Of a DNA stretch of 64,000 nt, positions 16,480 through 24,510 are shown in pieces. The first letter of the stretch is position 1. Each line of letters starts with the position of its first letter. The position numbers and the translations under genes are program-made. Below the pieces are notes generated by a model, which worked only from the letters and a program-made list of their open reading frames with translations, had not been told where the DNA came from and searched no databases. The stretch is from the NCBI GenBank assembly GCA_048262455.1, contig JBLXFD010000020.1:9182-73181 (forward strand). The letters run 5' to 3'. Origin of the DNA: Psychromarinibacter sp048262455 (GTDB lineage: Bacteria > Pseudomonadota > Alphaproteobacteria > Rhodobacterales > Rhodobacteraceae).

Positions 16480-17631
16480 GTGACCCACCTTCACCTGACC
16501 CCGCTGGGGGGGATCGCCGGCGACATGTTCGTCGCGGCGCTGCTGCACGCGCTGCCGGACCTGCAGGCACCGGTGCTGGCCGAGGTGGCGGCGGTGCTGC
16601 CCGATGACCACCCGCCCTGCCGGCTGGTGCCCTGCGAGACCTCGGGCCTGACCGCCCTGCGCTTCGACGTGCCGCCGCATCCCGCCCGCGCCCCGGTGCA
16701 CTACCCTGAGATGGCGGCGATGCTGGAGGGGCGCGTCCATGCCGCCGGAATCCTGCGCCTGCTGGCCGAGGCCGAGGCCGAGGTGCACGGCTGCCCGCTG
16801 GAGAAGGTGCATTTCCACGAGATCGCCGACTGGGACACCCTCGCCGACGTCACCGCCGCCGGCGCGATCCTGTCGGCGCTGGAAGGCGCGGGGTGGAGCA
16901 TGGACCCCCTGCCGCTGGGCGGTGGCACCGTCAAGACGCGCCACGGCGTGATGCCGGTGCCCGCCCCCGCCACCGCGGCGCTGCTGAAGGGGTTGGAGGT
17001 CACCGACGACGGCCTGCCGGGCGAGCGCGTGACCCCCACCGGCGCCGCTATCGCGCGCTATATCGCCGGGCGCGGGCTGTCGCCCCGCCCCGCCGGGATG
17101 CTTACCGCCACCGGCCGCGGCGCGGGCACGCGGCAGCTGCCGGACCGGCCCAACGTGCTGGCGGTGCAGGTGATCGGGGCGGCCGGGGGCAAGGGCGAGA
17201 CCGGCGGCGCGGCCGAGACCGAAACCGTCACCGTCCTCGGCTTCGAGGTGGACGACATGACCGGCGAGGAACTGGCCGTTGCCGCCGAGACCCTGCGCGT
17301 TCTGCCGGGGGTGCTGGACCTGACGCTGCACGCGGTGCAGGGCAAGAAGGCCCGCCCCGCCACCGCCCTGCGGCTGCTGCTGCGCCCCGAGGCACTGGAC
17401 ACCGTGGCCGAGGCCTGCTTTGTCCAGACCTCGACCCTCGGCCTGCGCCACCGCTCCGAGACCCGGCTGGTGCTGCCCCGCGAGGCGGGCGGGGGCGCGG
17501 GGATCCGCTGGAAGGCGGCGCATCGTCCGGGGGGGCTTGTCACCCGCAAGGCGGAAAGCGACGATCTGTCCGCGTCCGCCACCCTGGCAGACCGCCGCCG
17601 CCGGGCGCGGGACGTGGAGGAAGGCACATGA
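16480..17631 (+). CDS. larC: LarC, nickel insertion protein for the nickel-pincer cofactor
   Basis: A 383-residue CTP-dependent nickel insertase that completes the NPN cofactor used by LarA-type enzymes. The N-terminal LTPLGGIAGDMFVAALL is the LarC G-x-x-GDM motif; HFHEIADWDTLADV and VTPTGAAI are further family blocks. GTG 16480 is the best start: it has GAGGCG upstream, lies 13 nt after the UxaA stop, and the conserved motif begins within ten residues. The known L. plantarum gene needs a programmed frameshift to join its two parts; here the frame is continuous. The C-terminus overlaps larE by 4 nt. Confidence 0.92.
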   Translation: MTHLHLTPLGGIAGDMFVAALLHALPDLQAPVLAEVAAVLPDDHPPCRLVPCETSGLTALRFDVPPHPARAPVHYPEMAAMLEGRVHAAGILRLLAEAEAEVHGCPLEKVHFHEIADWDTLADVTAAGAILSALEGAGWSMDPLPLGGGTVKTRHGVMPVPAPATAALLKGLEVTDDGLPGERVTPTGAAIARYIAGRGLSPRPAGMLTATGRGAGTRQLPDRPNVLAVQVIGAAGGKGETGGAAETETVTVLGFEVDDMTGEELAVAAETLRVLPGVLDLTLHAVQGKKARPATALRLLLRPEALDTVAEACFVQTSTLGLRHRSETRLVLPREAGGGAGIRWKAAHRPGGLVTRKAESDDLSASATLADRRRRARDVEEGT

Positions 17632-18395
17632 GCGACCTGGAACGCCTGCGCACGGTTCTGGCGCGGCACGAGGACCTCGCCATCGCCGTCAGCGGCGGCG
17701 TCGACAGCCTGACGCTGGCCCATGTCGCCCACGGCGCCACGCGGGCGCGGATGATCCACGCCGTCTCTCCCGCCGTGCCCACCGCGGCGACCGACCGGGT
17801 GCGCCGCCACGCCGCCGCCGCAGGCTGGCGGCTGGACCTCGTGGACGCCGGCGAGTTCGGCGACCCCCGCTACCGCGCCAACCCGGTGAACCGCTGCTAC
17901 TTCTGCAAGCGCAGCCTCTACGGCACGGTGCGGGCGCTGGCCGAGGGGCCGGTGGCCTCGGGGACCAATACCGACGACCTGTCGGACTTCCGCCCCGGGC
18001 TGGCGGCGGCCGAGGAGATGCAGGTGGTGCACCCCTTCGTCGAGGCCGGGATCGGCAAGGCGGGAATCTACGCGCTGGCCCGCGCGCTGGGGCTGACCGA
18101 CATCGCCGCCCTGCCCGCCCAGCCCTGTCTTGCCAGCCGAATCGAGACCGACCTGCCGGTCGAGCCCGCCGACCTGGCTTTCGTCGAGGCCGCCGAGGCG
18201 CGGCTGCATGAACGGCTGGGGGCGGGCGCGGTGCTGCGCTGCCGGATCACCCACCTCGGCGTGATCGTGGAACTGCCAGAAGAGGCCGCGACTGCAGCGG
18301 CCGATGAGGTGGCCGCGCTTTGCGCCGCCGAGGGGCGCACCTTCCTCGGGACCCGCCCCTACCGCCGCGGCGCGGCCTTCCTGCACGCCGGCTGA
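17628..18395 (+). CDS. larE: LarE, ATP-dependent sulfur transferase for the nickel-pincer cofactor
   Basis: A 255-residue PP-loop ATPase that adenylates the pyridinium dicarboxylate precursor and adds sulfur. PP-loop SGGVDS is at residues 22-27. The Cys equivalent to the sacrificial Cys176 of L. plantarum LarE is Cys167 in AQPCLASR. A CxxC pair (Cys90, Cys93 in NRCYFCKRSLYG) gives three conserved-looking cysteines, as in LarE forms reported to carry an iron-sulfur cluster. ATG 17628 has GGAGGAAGG upstream. Together with larC it makes the cofactor for the LarA homologue; the first enzyme of the route, LarB, is not in the window. Confidence 0.93.
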   Translation: MSDLERLRTVLARHEDLAIAVSGGVDSLTLAHVAHGATRARMIHAVSPAVPTAATDRVRRHAAAAGWRLDLVDAGEFGDPRYRANPVNRCYFCKRSLYGTVRALAEGPVASGTNTDDLSDFRPGLAAAEEMQVVHPFVEAGIGKAGIYALARALGLTDIAALPAQPCLASRIETDLPVEPADLAFVEAAEARLHERLGAGAVLRCRITHLGVIVELPEEAATAAADEVAALCAAEGRTFLGTRPYRRGAAFLHAG

Positions 18396-18443
18396 GGCGG
18401 GTTGCGTCTTGCCTTTCGCCGCGCGCGGGCCGATGTATCCGGA

Positions 18444-20318
18444 ATGAAGAAAGCGAACGACAACCCGGCCGATCCCTTCAAGAAGGCGCTGGCCGAGGCG
18501 ACCAAGGTCATGGCCGACGAGCCCGAGCTGAACGTCAGCTACTCGGTGGACCCGCCGGGTCTGGCCAACGACAGCCTGCGCCTGCCCCAGGTCAGCCGCC
18601 GCATGACCCGCGACGAGGTGCTGCTGGCCCGCGGCACCGCCGACGCCTGGGCCATGCGCCTGCGCCACCACGATGCCGGCACCCACAACCGCTATGCCCC
18701 CCAGGGGCAGATGGCCCGCGACATCTACGAGGCGATGGAGACCGCGCGCTGCGAGGCCGTGGGCGCCCGCGCCATGCCCGGCACCGCCACCAACATCGAC
18801 GCCAAGATCGCCAGCGAGGCCGACCGCCGCGGCTACGGGCAAGTCACCGAGGCCGCCGACGCGCCGCTGGCCGTGGCCGCCGGCTACCTGATCCGGCACC
18901 TCGCCACCGGCCGCCCGATTCCCCCCGCCGCCGCCAACGTGATGGAGCTCTGGCGCGGCTTCATCGAGAAGAACGCCGGCGACACGCTGGAAAACCTCGA
19001 CGAGACCCTGACCGACCAGACCGCCTTTGCCCGTTTCGCCCGGCGGATGATCGAGGATCTCGGCTACGGCGACCAGCTGGGCGAGGACCCGGACGAGCTG
19101 GACGACGAGGACCAGGACGACGAGGCCTCGGAGGAGCAGGAGGAGGATCCCGATTCCACCGGCAACGACGAGGACAGCGAGGAAGACCCCGACGCCAGCC
19201 CCGAGCAGAACCAGGACCAGCAGCAGGACGCCGCCGAGGCGCAGGTCTCCATGGACGAGGCCGAGGACATGGAGATGTCCGAGGACAGCGAGATGCCCGA
19301 GGGCGAGATGCCCCTGGACCCGCCGCCCCCCGCCCATTCCGAGGCCGATCCCGCCTACCACGTCTTCAGCACCGATAACGACGAGGAGATCCGCGCCGAG
19401 GACCTGGCCGAACCGCAGGAGCTGGAGCGCCTGCGCGCCTACCTCGACCAGCAGCTGGAGCCCCTGAAGGGCGCCGTGGGCCGGCTGGCCAACAAGCTGC
19501 AGCGCCGCCTGCAGGCGCAGCAGAACCGCGCCTGGGAGTTCGACCTGGAAGAAGGCATGCTGGACGCGGGCCGGCTGGCCCGGGTGGTGGCCAACCCCAC
19601 CACGCCGCTGTCGTTCAAGATCGAGAAGGACACCGAGTTCCGCGACACCGTGGTGACGCTGCTGCTGGACAACTCCGGCTCCATGCGCGGCCGGCCGATC
19701 TCGATCGCCGCGATCTGCGCCGACGTACTGGCGCGCACGCTGGAACGCTGCCAGGTCAAGGTCGAGATCCTCGGCTTCACCACCCGCGCCTGGAAGGGTG
19801 GTCAGGCGCGCGAGGCCTGGCTGAACGCCGGCCGCCCGCAGCTGCCGGGCCGCCTGAACGACCTGCGCCACATCATCTACAAGGGCGCCGACGCGCCCTG
19901 GCGGCGCAGCCGGGACAACCTGGGCCTGATGATGAAGGAAGGCCTGCTGAAGGAGAACATCGACGGCGAGGCGCTGGAATGGGCGCACCGCCGGGTGGCA
20001 AACCGGCCCGAGGCGCGCAAGATCCTTATGGTAATCTCGGACGGCGCTCCGGTGGACGATTCCACCCTGTCGGTGAACCCGGCGAACTACCTGGAAAAGC
20101 ACCTGCGCGACGTGATCGCCATGGTCGAGCGGCGCCGGCAGGTGGAACTGATCGCCATCGGCATCGGCCACGACGTGACGCGCTACTACAACCGCGCGGT
20201 GACCATCACCGACGTGGAGCAGCTGGCCGGCGCGATGACCGAGCAGCTGGCGAGCCTGTTCGACACCGACCCCAAGCGCGCGAAGGCGCGGATCCGGGGG
20301 ATCCGGAGGGCGGGGTGA
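18444..20318 (+). CDS. cobT: CobT, cobaltochelatase subunit
   Basis: A 624-residue subunit of the aerobic cobaltochelatase CobNST, which inserts cobalt into hydrogenobyrinic acid a,c-diamide in vitamin B12 synthesis. An N-terminal helical region is followed by a very acidic linker (about residues 215-310, rich in Glu/Asp) and a C-terminal von Willebrand A domain with the metal site motif LLLDNSGSMRG. ATG 18444 is chosen over an upstream TTG at 18402. It follows larE by 48 bp, on the same strand. Its usual partner cobS is not next to it. No cobalamin riboswitch is visible in the short gap. Confidence 0.95.
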   Translation: MKKANDNPADPFKKALAEATKVMADEPELNVSYSVDPPGLANDSLRLPQVSRRMTRDEVLLARGTADAWAMRLRHHDAGTHNRYAPQGQMARDIYEAMETARCEAVGARAMPGTATNIDAKIASEADRRGYGQVTEAADAPLAVAAGYLIRHLATGRPIPPAAANVMELWRGFIEKNAGDTLENLDETLTDQTAFARFARRMIEDLGYGDQLGEDPDELDDEDQDDEASEEQEEDPDSTGNDEDSEEDPDASPEQNQDQQQDAAEAQVSMDEAEDMEMSEDSEMPEGEMPLDPPPPAHSEADPAYHVFSTDNDEEIRAEDLAEPQELERLRAYLDQQLEPLKGAVGRLANKLQRRLQAQQNRAWEFDLEEGMLDAGRLARVVANPTTPLSFKIEKDTEFRDTVVTLLLDNSGSMRGRPISIAAICADVLARTLERCQVKVEILGFTTRAWKGGQAREAWLNAGRPQLPGRLNDLRHIIYKGADAPWRRSRDNLGLMMKEGLLKENIDGEALEWAHRRVANRPEARKILMVISDGAPVDDSTLSVNPANYLEKHLRDVIAMVERRRQVELIAIGIGHDVTRYYNRAVTITDVEQLAGAMTEQLASLFDTDPKRAKARIRGIRRAG

Positions 20319-20325
20319 GGTCGGG

Positions 20326-20553
20326 TTGCGAGGGGCGAGGCGCGACGCGAGCCTGCCCGTGGGGTGGCGCTGCCGACCTCCGGCATAGGCGCTTTATCCC
20401 GGCCAAATCCGCGCGCAGAATGAGCCGTACACGAGGGTGACAAAGCGCCAGCCCGCCGGAACGGGCAGGCGCTCGCCCCCGCGCCTTCGGCTTGTTCGGG
20501 GGCTGATCAGCGCTTCGTCCGTATGGAGCTGTAGGGCGGGGTTCACCCCGCCA
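20326..20553 (+). repeat. Single copy of the dispersed ~214-bp repeat
   Basis: One unit lies between the convergent cobT and DUF1127 genes. It has the GCCTGCCCGTGGGGTGGCGC segment, TTTATCCCGGCC, GCGCAGAATGAGC, a GCGCCaGCCCG/CGGGCaGGCGC hairpin and, at 20535-20552, the terminal palindrome GGCGGGGTTCACCCCGCC. The palindrome ends 8 nt from the DUF1127 stop. Confidence 0.85.
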
Positions 20554-20560
20554 CCCCGCC

Positions 20561-20743
20561 TCAGCCGTAGGAACGCGCCGACATGAAGCTCCGCGTCAGC
20601 CCGTCGCGGCAATACCCGCGCACCGAGAGCTGGGCGTCGCTCAGCGCGAAGAGGTCTTCGTGGCAGCCGGCGTAGGAGGCGCCGCGGAAGAAGCTGGTGA
20701 GGCCCTCGCGCAGCAGCGCGGCGGGACGGAAGGATCTGGCCAT
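20561..20743 (-). CDS. DUF1127 (YjiS-like) small protein
   Basis: A 60-residue protein with the C-terminal pattern of DUF1127 (LFALSDAQLSVRGYCRDGL). Such small Arg-rich proteins are common in Rhodobacteraceae, and some bind RNA or act in phosphate and carbon metabolism. ATG 20743 is preferred to a GTG three codons upstream, with AGGG about 10 nt before it. The gene is monocistronic and convergent with cobT across a repeat copy. Confidence 0.7.
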   Translation of the reverse strand: MARSFRPAALLREGLTSFFRGASYAGCHEDLFALSDAQLSVRGYCRDGLTRSFMSARSYG

Positions 20744-20911
20744 CGGAGGCACCCTTGCTTAAATTTCAGGCGGTGTGTGAACTGCGCCTTAGGTGGGCCG
20801 AAGCGCCTGAAAGATAAACACACAAGGCGGAATTCCCGCCATGCCCCGGCTGCATGGCTCGCCCTCAACGGGACGGCCGGCGGGCCTTCAAGCCCGCCGC
20901 CGGTATCGCGA

Positions 20912-21148
20912 TCAGAGGTAGTAGGAGTCGCGGAAGACGTACTGCACGATCTCGTCGCGCTTCACGCCGAGCGTGGCCAGCTCGTCGTCGGACATCCGCT
21001 GCAGGGCCTCGATCTGGCCCATGCGGGCGCGGGCGGTGCCAATCGCCTCGAGCGTGCGCAGCACGGACAGGCCGGCGTGGCGCAGGGCGGTCAGGAAGCG
21101 GCGGCCGGCGCCGTCGGTCTGGGTGATGTGGAAAGTCTGGTCAGCCAT
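20912..21148 (-). CDS. DUF1127 (YjiS-like) protein
   Basis: A 78-residue protein whose second half (IEALQRMSDDELATLGV, then KRDEIVQYVFRDSYYL) is the DUF1127 domain including the usual VFRD.YY end. GAGGG lies 6 nt before the ATG. It is a neighbour of another DUF1127 gene on the same strand. Function unknown; no membrane segment. Confidence 0.85.
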   Translation of the reverse strand: MADQTFHITQTDGAGRRFLTALRHAGLSVLRTLEAIGTARARMGQIEALQRMSDDELATLGVKRDEIVQYVFRDSYYL

Positions 21149-21278
21149 GGGAAACCCTCGGTTCGGTCGTTGCGGTTTCCTCCCTGCCGCTTGAGATAGC
21201 CCCCATGCCGCGCTGCGGCAATCGCCCTGGCCGGGAAGCCGCTATGCCGTTTCCGCATGCCGCTGCCCCACCCGCCCC

Positions 21279-21596
21279 TCAAACGGTGCGAGAAAACCCC
21301 CGGCGGTAGAGCCGCCGCGCGTTGGCGCGGGTGCGCTTGCCCACCGGCTTGACCCAGGCGGCGGCCACCTGGTCCGGCCCGGCGCCGGTCATCGCCGCCA
21401 TCATCGCCGCCTGCCCCGCCTCCACCATGGCGGGCAGCTTTTCCGAGACCATGCGATGGTTCTCGCCGGGGGCCACGGCCCAGATGCCGGCCATGCCCAT
21501 TACGCGAAGCGCGATGACCTGCTGCGCCTCGGCCAACATCAGGCCAACCGCCATTCCGGTACGGAAGACGGCAAAGGGATCGGGATAGCGGATCAT
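21279..21596 (-). CDS. Conserved small alphaproteobacterial protein (uncharacterised)
   Basis: A 105-residue protein from ATG 21596, which has GCAGGAG upstream; the open frame reaches further but without a ribosome site. An Ala/Met-rich helical core (AVGLMLAEAQQVIALRVMGM) is followed by HRMVSEKLPAMVEAGQAAM and a basic tail with KRTRANARRL. Similar small proteins in Rhodobacteraceae are sometimes named antifreeze protein or are phasin-like in appearance, from memory; neither function is supported by the sequence alone. Confidence 0.7.
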   Translation of the reverse strand: MIRYPDPFAVFRTGMAVGLMLAEAQQVIALRVMGMAGIWAVAPGENHRMVSEKLPAMVEAGQAAMMAAMTGAGPDQVAAAWVKPVGKRTRANARRLYRRGFSRTV

Positions 21597-21809
21597 GCGG
21601 AGGCTCCTGCAAAGCGTTGGATCAGCAGCCAAACGCGCCAGCCGCCGCTTTGCTCCGTCACCCAGGCGCATGGCTGCCCTGCGCGGATTGACTTGCGAAA
21701 TTCCTTCTGCTAACAAGCTGACATTAAACGATTGTCCGCGAAACTTATCAACAAGTCAATCACATCGCGGGGCACTGCCCGCCGGGCAGCCCCGCAGGGG
21801 AGCCGCCTT

Positions 21810-22655
21810 ATGAACAGACCTATCACCCTTCTAGCAACCAGCTGTGTCCTTGCCCTCTGCGCCGCCACGGCGCGGGCCGAGCCCAGCCTGGAACGCGGCG
21901 AATACCTCGTGCGCGGGCCGATGGGCTGCGGCAACTGCCACACGCCGATGGGGCCCGAGGGCTTCATCGACGCGCAGGAGCTGGGCGGCCGGCTGGTGGA
22001 GCAGAACGAGGCCTTCACCGCCATCGCCGCCAATATCACCCCCTACGGCGCCGTCTCGGAATGGAGCGACGCGGAACTCGGCCGCGCCATCCGCGAGGGG
22101 ATCCGCCCCGACGGGTCGGTCATCGGCCCGCCGATGCCGATCCCGCTTTACCGCCATATCGGCGACGACGACCTTGCCTCGATCGTCATGTTCCTGCGCA
22201 GCCTGCCGGAGGTGGACCACGATCCGGGCCCCTCGGTCTACAACATCCCCCTGCCCCCCGCCTACGGCCCGCCGGTGGAAAGCGTCACCGCCCCCGCGCC
22301 GGGGCTGACGGTGGAGTACGGGGAATACGTGGCGCAGCTGGCGCATTGCATGGAATGCCACTCGCCCATGGGCCCGCAGGGGCCGATGCTGGACACTGCC
22401 ATGGGCCAGGGCGGGTTCGAGTTTCACGGGCCCTGGGGCGTTTCGGTCGCCGCCAACATCACCTCGCACGAGGACGGGATCGCCGGCTACAGCGACGACG
22501 AGCTGAAGCAGATGATCACCACGGGCAAACGGCCCGACGGCAGCCCGATGAAGCCGCCGATGCCCTATTCCTTCCTGTCCCGGATGACCGCGCAGGACCT
22601 TGACGCGCTGATCGTCTACCTGCGCAGCGTGCCGCCCCTGCCCGACGCGGGCTGA
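21810..22655 (+). CDS. Dihaem cytochrome c
   Basis: A 281-residue periplasmic c-type cytochrome with a signal peptide (residues 1-23, ending ATARA) and two haem sites, CGNCH at residues 40-44 and CMECH at about 180-184. The two halves look like an internal duplication (NITPYG.. and NITSHEDGIAG.., each with DDELxxxI.. and PPMP). It resembles the cytochrome subunits that accept electrons from membrane alcohol or aldehyde dehydrogenases. ATG 21810 is preferred (GGGGAG upstream). It is monocistronic; the partner dehydrogenase is not adjacent. Confidence 0.88.
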   Translation: MNRPITLLATSCVLALCAATARAEPSLERGEYLVRGPMGCGNCHTPMGPEGFIDAQELGGRLVEQNEAFTAIAANITPYGAVSEWSDAELGRAIREGIRPDGSVIGPPMPIPLYRHIGDDDLASIVMFLRSLPEVDHDPGPSVYNIPLPPAYGPPVESVTAPAPGLTVEYGEYVAQLAHCMECHSPMGPQGPMLDTAMGQGGFEFHGPWGVSVAANITSHEDGIAGYSDDELKQMITTGKRPDGSPMKPPMPYSFLSRMTAQDLDALIVYLRSVPPLPDAG

Positions 22656-22657
22656 CC

Positions 22658-23203
22658 CTAGCCGCCAGAGCCGGGCCGGCCCTGCGCCGGCCCCTCGAAG
22701 TCCAGCCGCATGTGGATCGCCCGCGGATCGTCGGCGCGGTAAAGCCCCGGCGCGCTGTAGTCGCGGAACCCCATGGCGCGGTACAGCGGCAGCGCCTCGA
22801 CATGACGATAGAGCGCGTCCAGCACCACGGCGCGGTAACCCAGCGCCCGCGCCTCGGCCACCGCGGCGGCGCACAGCTTGCGGCCCAGCCCGGTGCCCCG
22901 CGCGGCAGGGCGCACGTACATGCGGTTCAGCTCGCACTCGCCATCGCGGCCGGGGCGGATCATCACCATGCCCATGCCCGCGCCCTCGCGCCGGGCAAGG
23001 AAGCACTCGCCGTGGGGCGGGGTGAAGTAGCCGTCGAAGTCCGCCAGCTGCCCGGCCACGTCCTGCCGGGCGATGTACTCGTCGATCTCGGCCTGCATCT
23101 CGGGATAGCGCTGGCGCATGAGGTCGAAGAACTCCCAGACCATCGCGCGGATCGAGTCCCGCGCGTCGGCGCTGCGGACCCGGATGACCTGCGCGCCGGC
23201 CAT
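22658..23203 (-). CDS. GNAT family N-acetyltransferase
   Basis: A 181-residue acetyltransferase. The acetyl-CoA binding loop RPAARGTGLGRKL is preceded by the strand ELNRMYV and followed by AVAEARALGYRAVVLDAL and ALPLYRAMGFRD, all classic GNAT features. The start is ATG 23203, 9 nt from the stop of the small membrane protein gene upstream, so the two are likely co-transcribed. Acceptor substrate is unknown. Confidence 0.9.
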   Translation of the reverse strand: MAGAQVIRVRSADARDSIRAMVWEFFDLMRQRYPEMQAEIDEYIARQDVAGQLADFDGYFTPPHGECFLARREGAGMGMVMIRPGRDGECELNRMYVRPAARGTGLGRKLCAAAVAEARALGYRAVVLDALYRHVEALPLYRAMGFRDYSAPGLYRADDPRAIHMRLDFEGPAQGRPGSGG

Positions 23204-23211
23204 CCCCGGCC

Positions 23212-23490
23212 TCAGTCCCGGTGCCAGGCGCGGAAGCCCGCGACGGCCCGGGGGATCAGCACCCCCAGCACCGCGCCGAAGGCCAGCGGCACCGCGCCGG
23301 CGTGACGGGTGAACAGCCAGGCCAGTACCGCCGCCGCCAGCAGGCACAGCGCCAGCGCCAGCAGCCGCAGCTCTGCCGCGGAAAGCCGCTGCTCGGCCAG
23401 CAGCAGGTCTTCCAGCCCCTGCCGCAGCGGCGGCTCCAGCCAGGTGGCCCCGGCCCCCGCCAGCGCCCCAAGGATCATGGTGATCAGCAT
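23212..23490 (-). CDS. Small membrane protein
   Basis: A 92-residue protein starting at ATG 23490 (CGGAGGATGCG upstream). An N-terminal hydrophobic stretch (MLITMILGALAGAGATWL), a charged middle segment (LRQGLEDLLLAEQRLSAAE) and two further helices (LLALALCLLAAAVLAWLF; AVPLAFGAVLGVLIPRAVAGF) are seen. It is typical of short uncharacterised Rhodobacteraceae membrane proteins and sits upstream of the GNAT gene in an apparent two-gene operon. Confidence 0.7.
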   Translation of the reverse strand: MLITMILGALAGAGATWLEPPLRQGLEDLLLAEQRLSAAELRLLALALCLLAAAVLAWLFTRHAGAVPLAFGAVLGVLIPRAVAGFRAWHRD

Positions 23491-23574
23491 CGCATCCTCC
23501 GTTGCCACCCGCCAAGGCTAGCGCACCGCCCGCCCCGCGTCACCTGCCGGACGTGGGGCGGGGGCGGGGCGATG

Positions 23575-24214
23575 CTGGCGCAACGTGAGCCTGGCCGTGG
23601 GGTGGCGCTGCCTGCCTCCGGCGTGGGCGGTTTATCCCAGCCAAGTCTGCGCGCAGAATGAGCGTTGGACTGCGGATGACACAGCGCCAGCCCGTAGGGA
23701 CGGGCAGGCGCTCGCCCCGCGCCTTCGGCTTGTTCGGGGCGGATCAGCGCATCGCTCATCAAAAAGGTAGGGCGAGGTTCACCCCGCCATGGCGCAACGC
23801 CAGCCTGCCCGTGGGATGGCGCTGCCGGCCTCTGCCGTGGGCACTTTATCCCAGCCAAATCCGCACTCAGAATGAGCGGTGCACGGAGGTGACACAGCGC
23901 CAGCCCGCCGGAACGGGCAGGCGCTCGCCCCGCGCCTGCGGCTTGTTCGGGGCGAACCAGCGCTCCGTTCGGAGGATGCCGTAGGGCGGGGTTCACCCCG
24001 CCATGGCGCAAAACAAGCCTGCCCGTGGGCTGGCGCAGCCGACTAATGAGTTAAGCGCTTTATCCCAGCCACCTCCGCGCGCCGAACGAGCGTTGCCCTG
24101 CAGGTGACACAGCGCCAGCCCGCCGAAACGGGCAGGCGCTCGCCCCGCGCCTTCGGCTTGCTCGGGGCGCATCAGCGCTGCATACATGAGCGGTAGGGCG
24201 GGGTTCACCCCGCC
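23575..24214 (+). repeat. Three tandem copies of the dispersed ~214-bp repeat
   Basis: Terminal palindromes occur at 23771-23788 (one base off), 23985-24002 and 24197-24214, giving periods of 214 and 212 bp. Each unit carries GCCTGCCCGTGGG (weaker in the first), TTTATCCCAGCCA, a GCGCCaGCCCG/CGGGCaGGCGC hairpin and CGCCCCGCGCCTTCGGCTTG. The array lies between two divergent genes, the only array here not touching a gene 3' end. Confidence 0.9.
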
Positions 24215-24344
24215 ACGACGCAACACCAGCCCCTTGGGATGGCGCAACCGACCGCGCTCTATACCAGCCACACCCCGGCAAATTCACCGGCAGAACCCTG
24301 CCGATCCCGCTGTCCTTCTCGGTAAAACGTATTACAAGGATCCA

Positions 24345-24366
24345 GCTGGTTGCCCTAACAACCAGC
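24345..24366. promoter_or_regulatory. Perfect inverted repeat upstream of the DUF2264 gene (operator candidate)
   Basis: GCTGGTTG (24345-24352), 6-nt spacer CCCTAA, CAACCAGC (24359-24366). The 8-bp perfect dyad lies about 145 bp before the DUF2264 start, just after an AT-richer stretch (GGTAAAACGTATTACAAGGA) that could be a promoter. The shape fits a GntR- or LacI-type site. The rest of 24215-24510 shows nothing else clear. Confidence 0.5.
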
Positions 24367-24510
24367 CTCGGCGCCCCGCCGCCATGGTCCCCTGCCCGCC
24401 GGCCCTTGCCCCGGACACGGCCATGCCCCGGGCCGGCCCGCGCCGAAAGATCCCAGAGCGGCGGCGACGAGGCCGCCCAGCAGCAGCCCCGCAACGGGGC
24501 GAACGGAGCG

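Noticed and set aside
16480..17631. Programmed frameshift in larC as in Lactobacillus
   Set aside because: The frame is continuous from the GDM motif to the C-terminus overlapping larE, so no frameshift is needed.
18396..18443. Cobalamin riboswitch before cobT
   Set aside because: The gap is only 48 bp and shows no B12-box-like sequence or large fold.
17058..20171. Antisense open frame of over 1000 codons
   Set aside because: It is the high-GC shadow of larC, larE and cobT, with low-complexity His/Gln/Val-rich sequence and no start signal.
23484..24271. Several open frames on both strands with recurring EQAEGAGRAPAR-type words
   Set aside because: They run through tandem non-coding repeats, recur in every array in both orientations, and have no ribosome sites or family matches. 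The same applies to frames at 29699-30373, 44604-45114 and 53298-53919.
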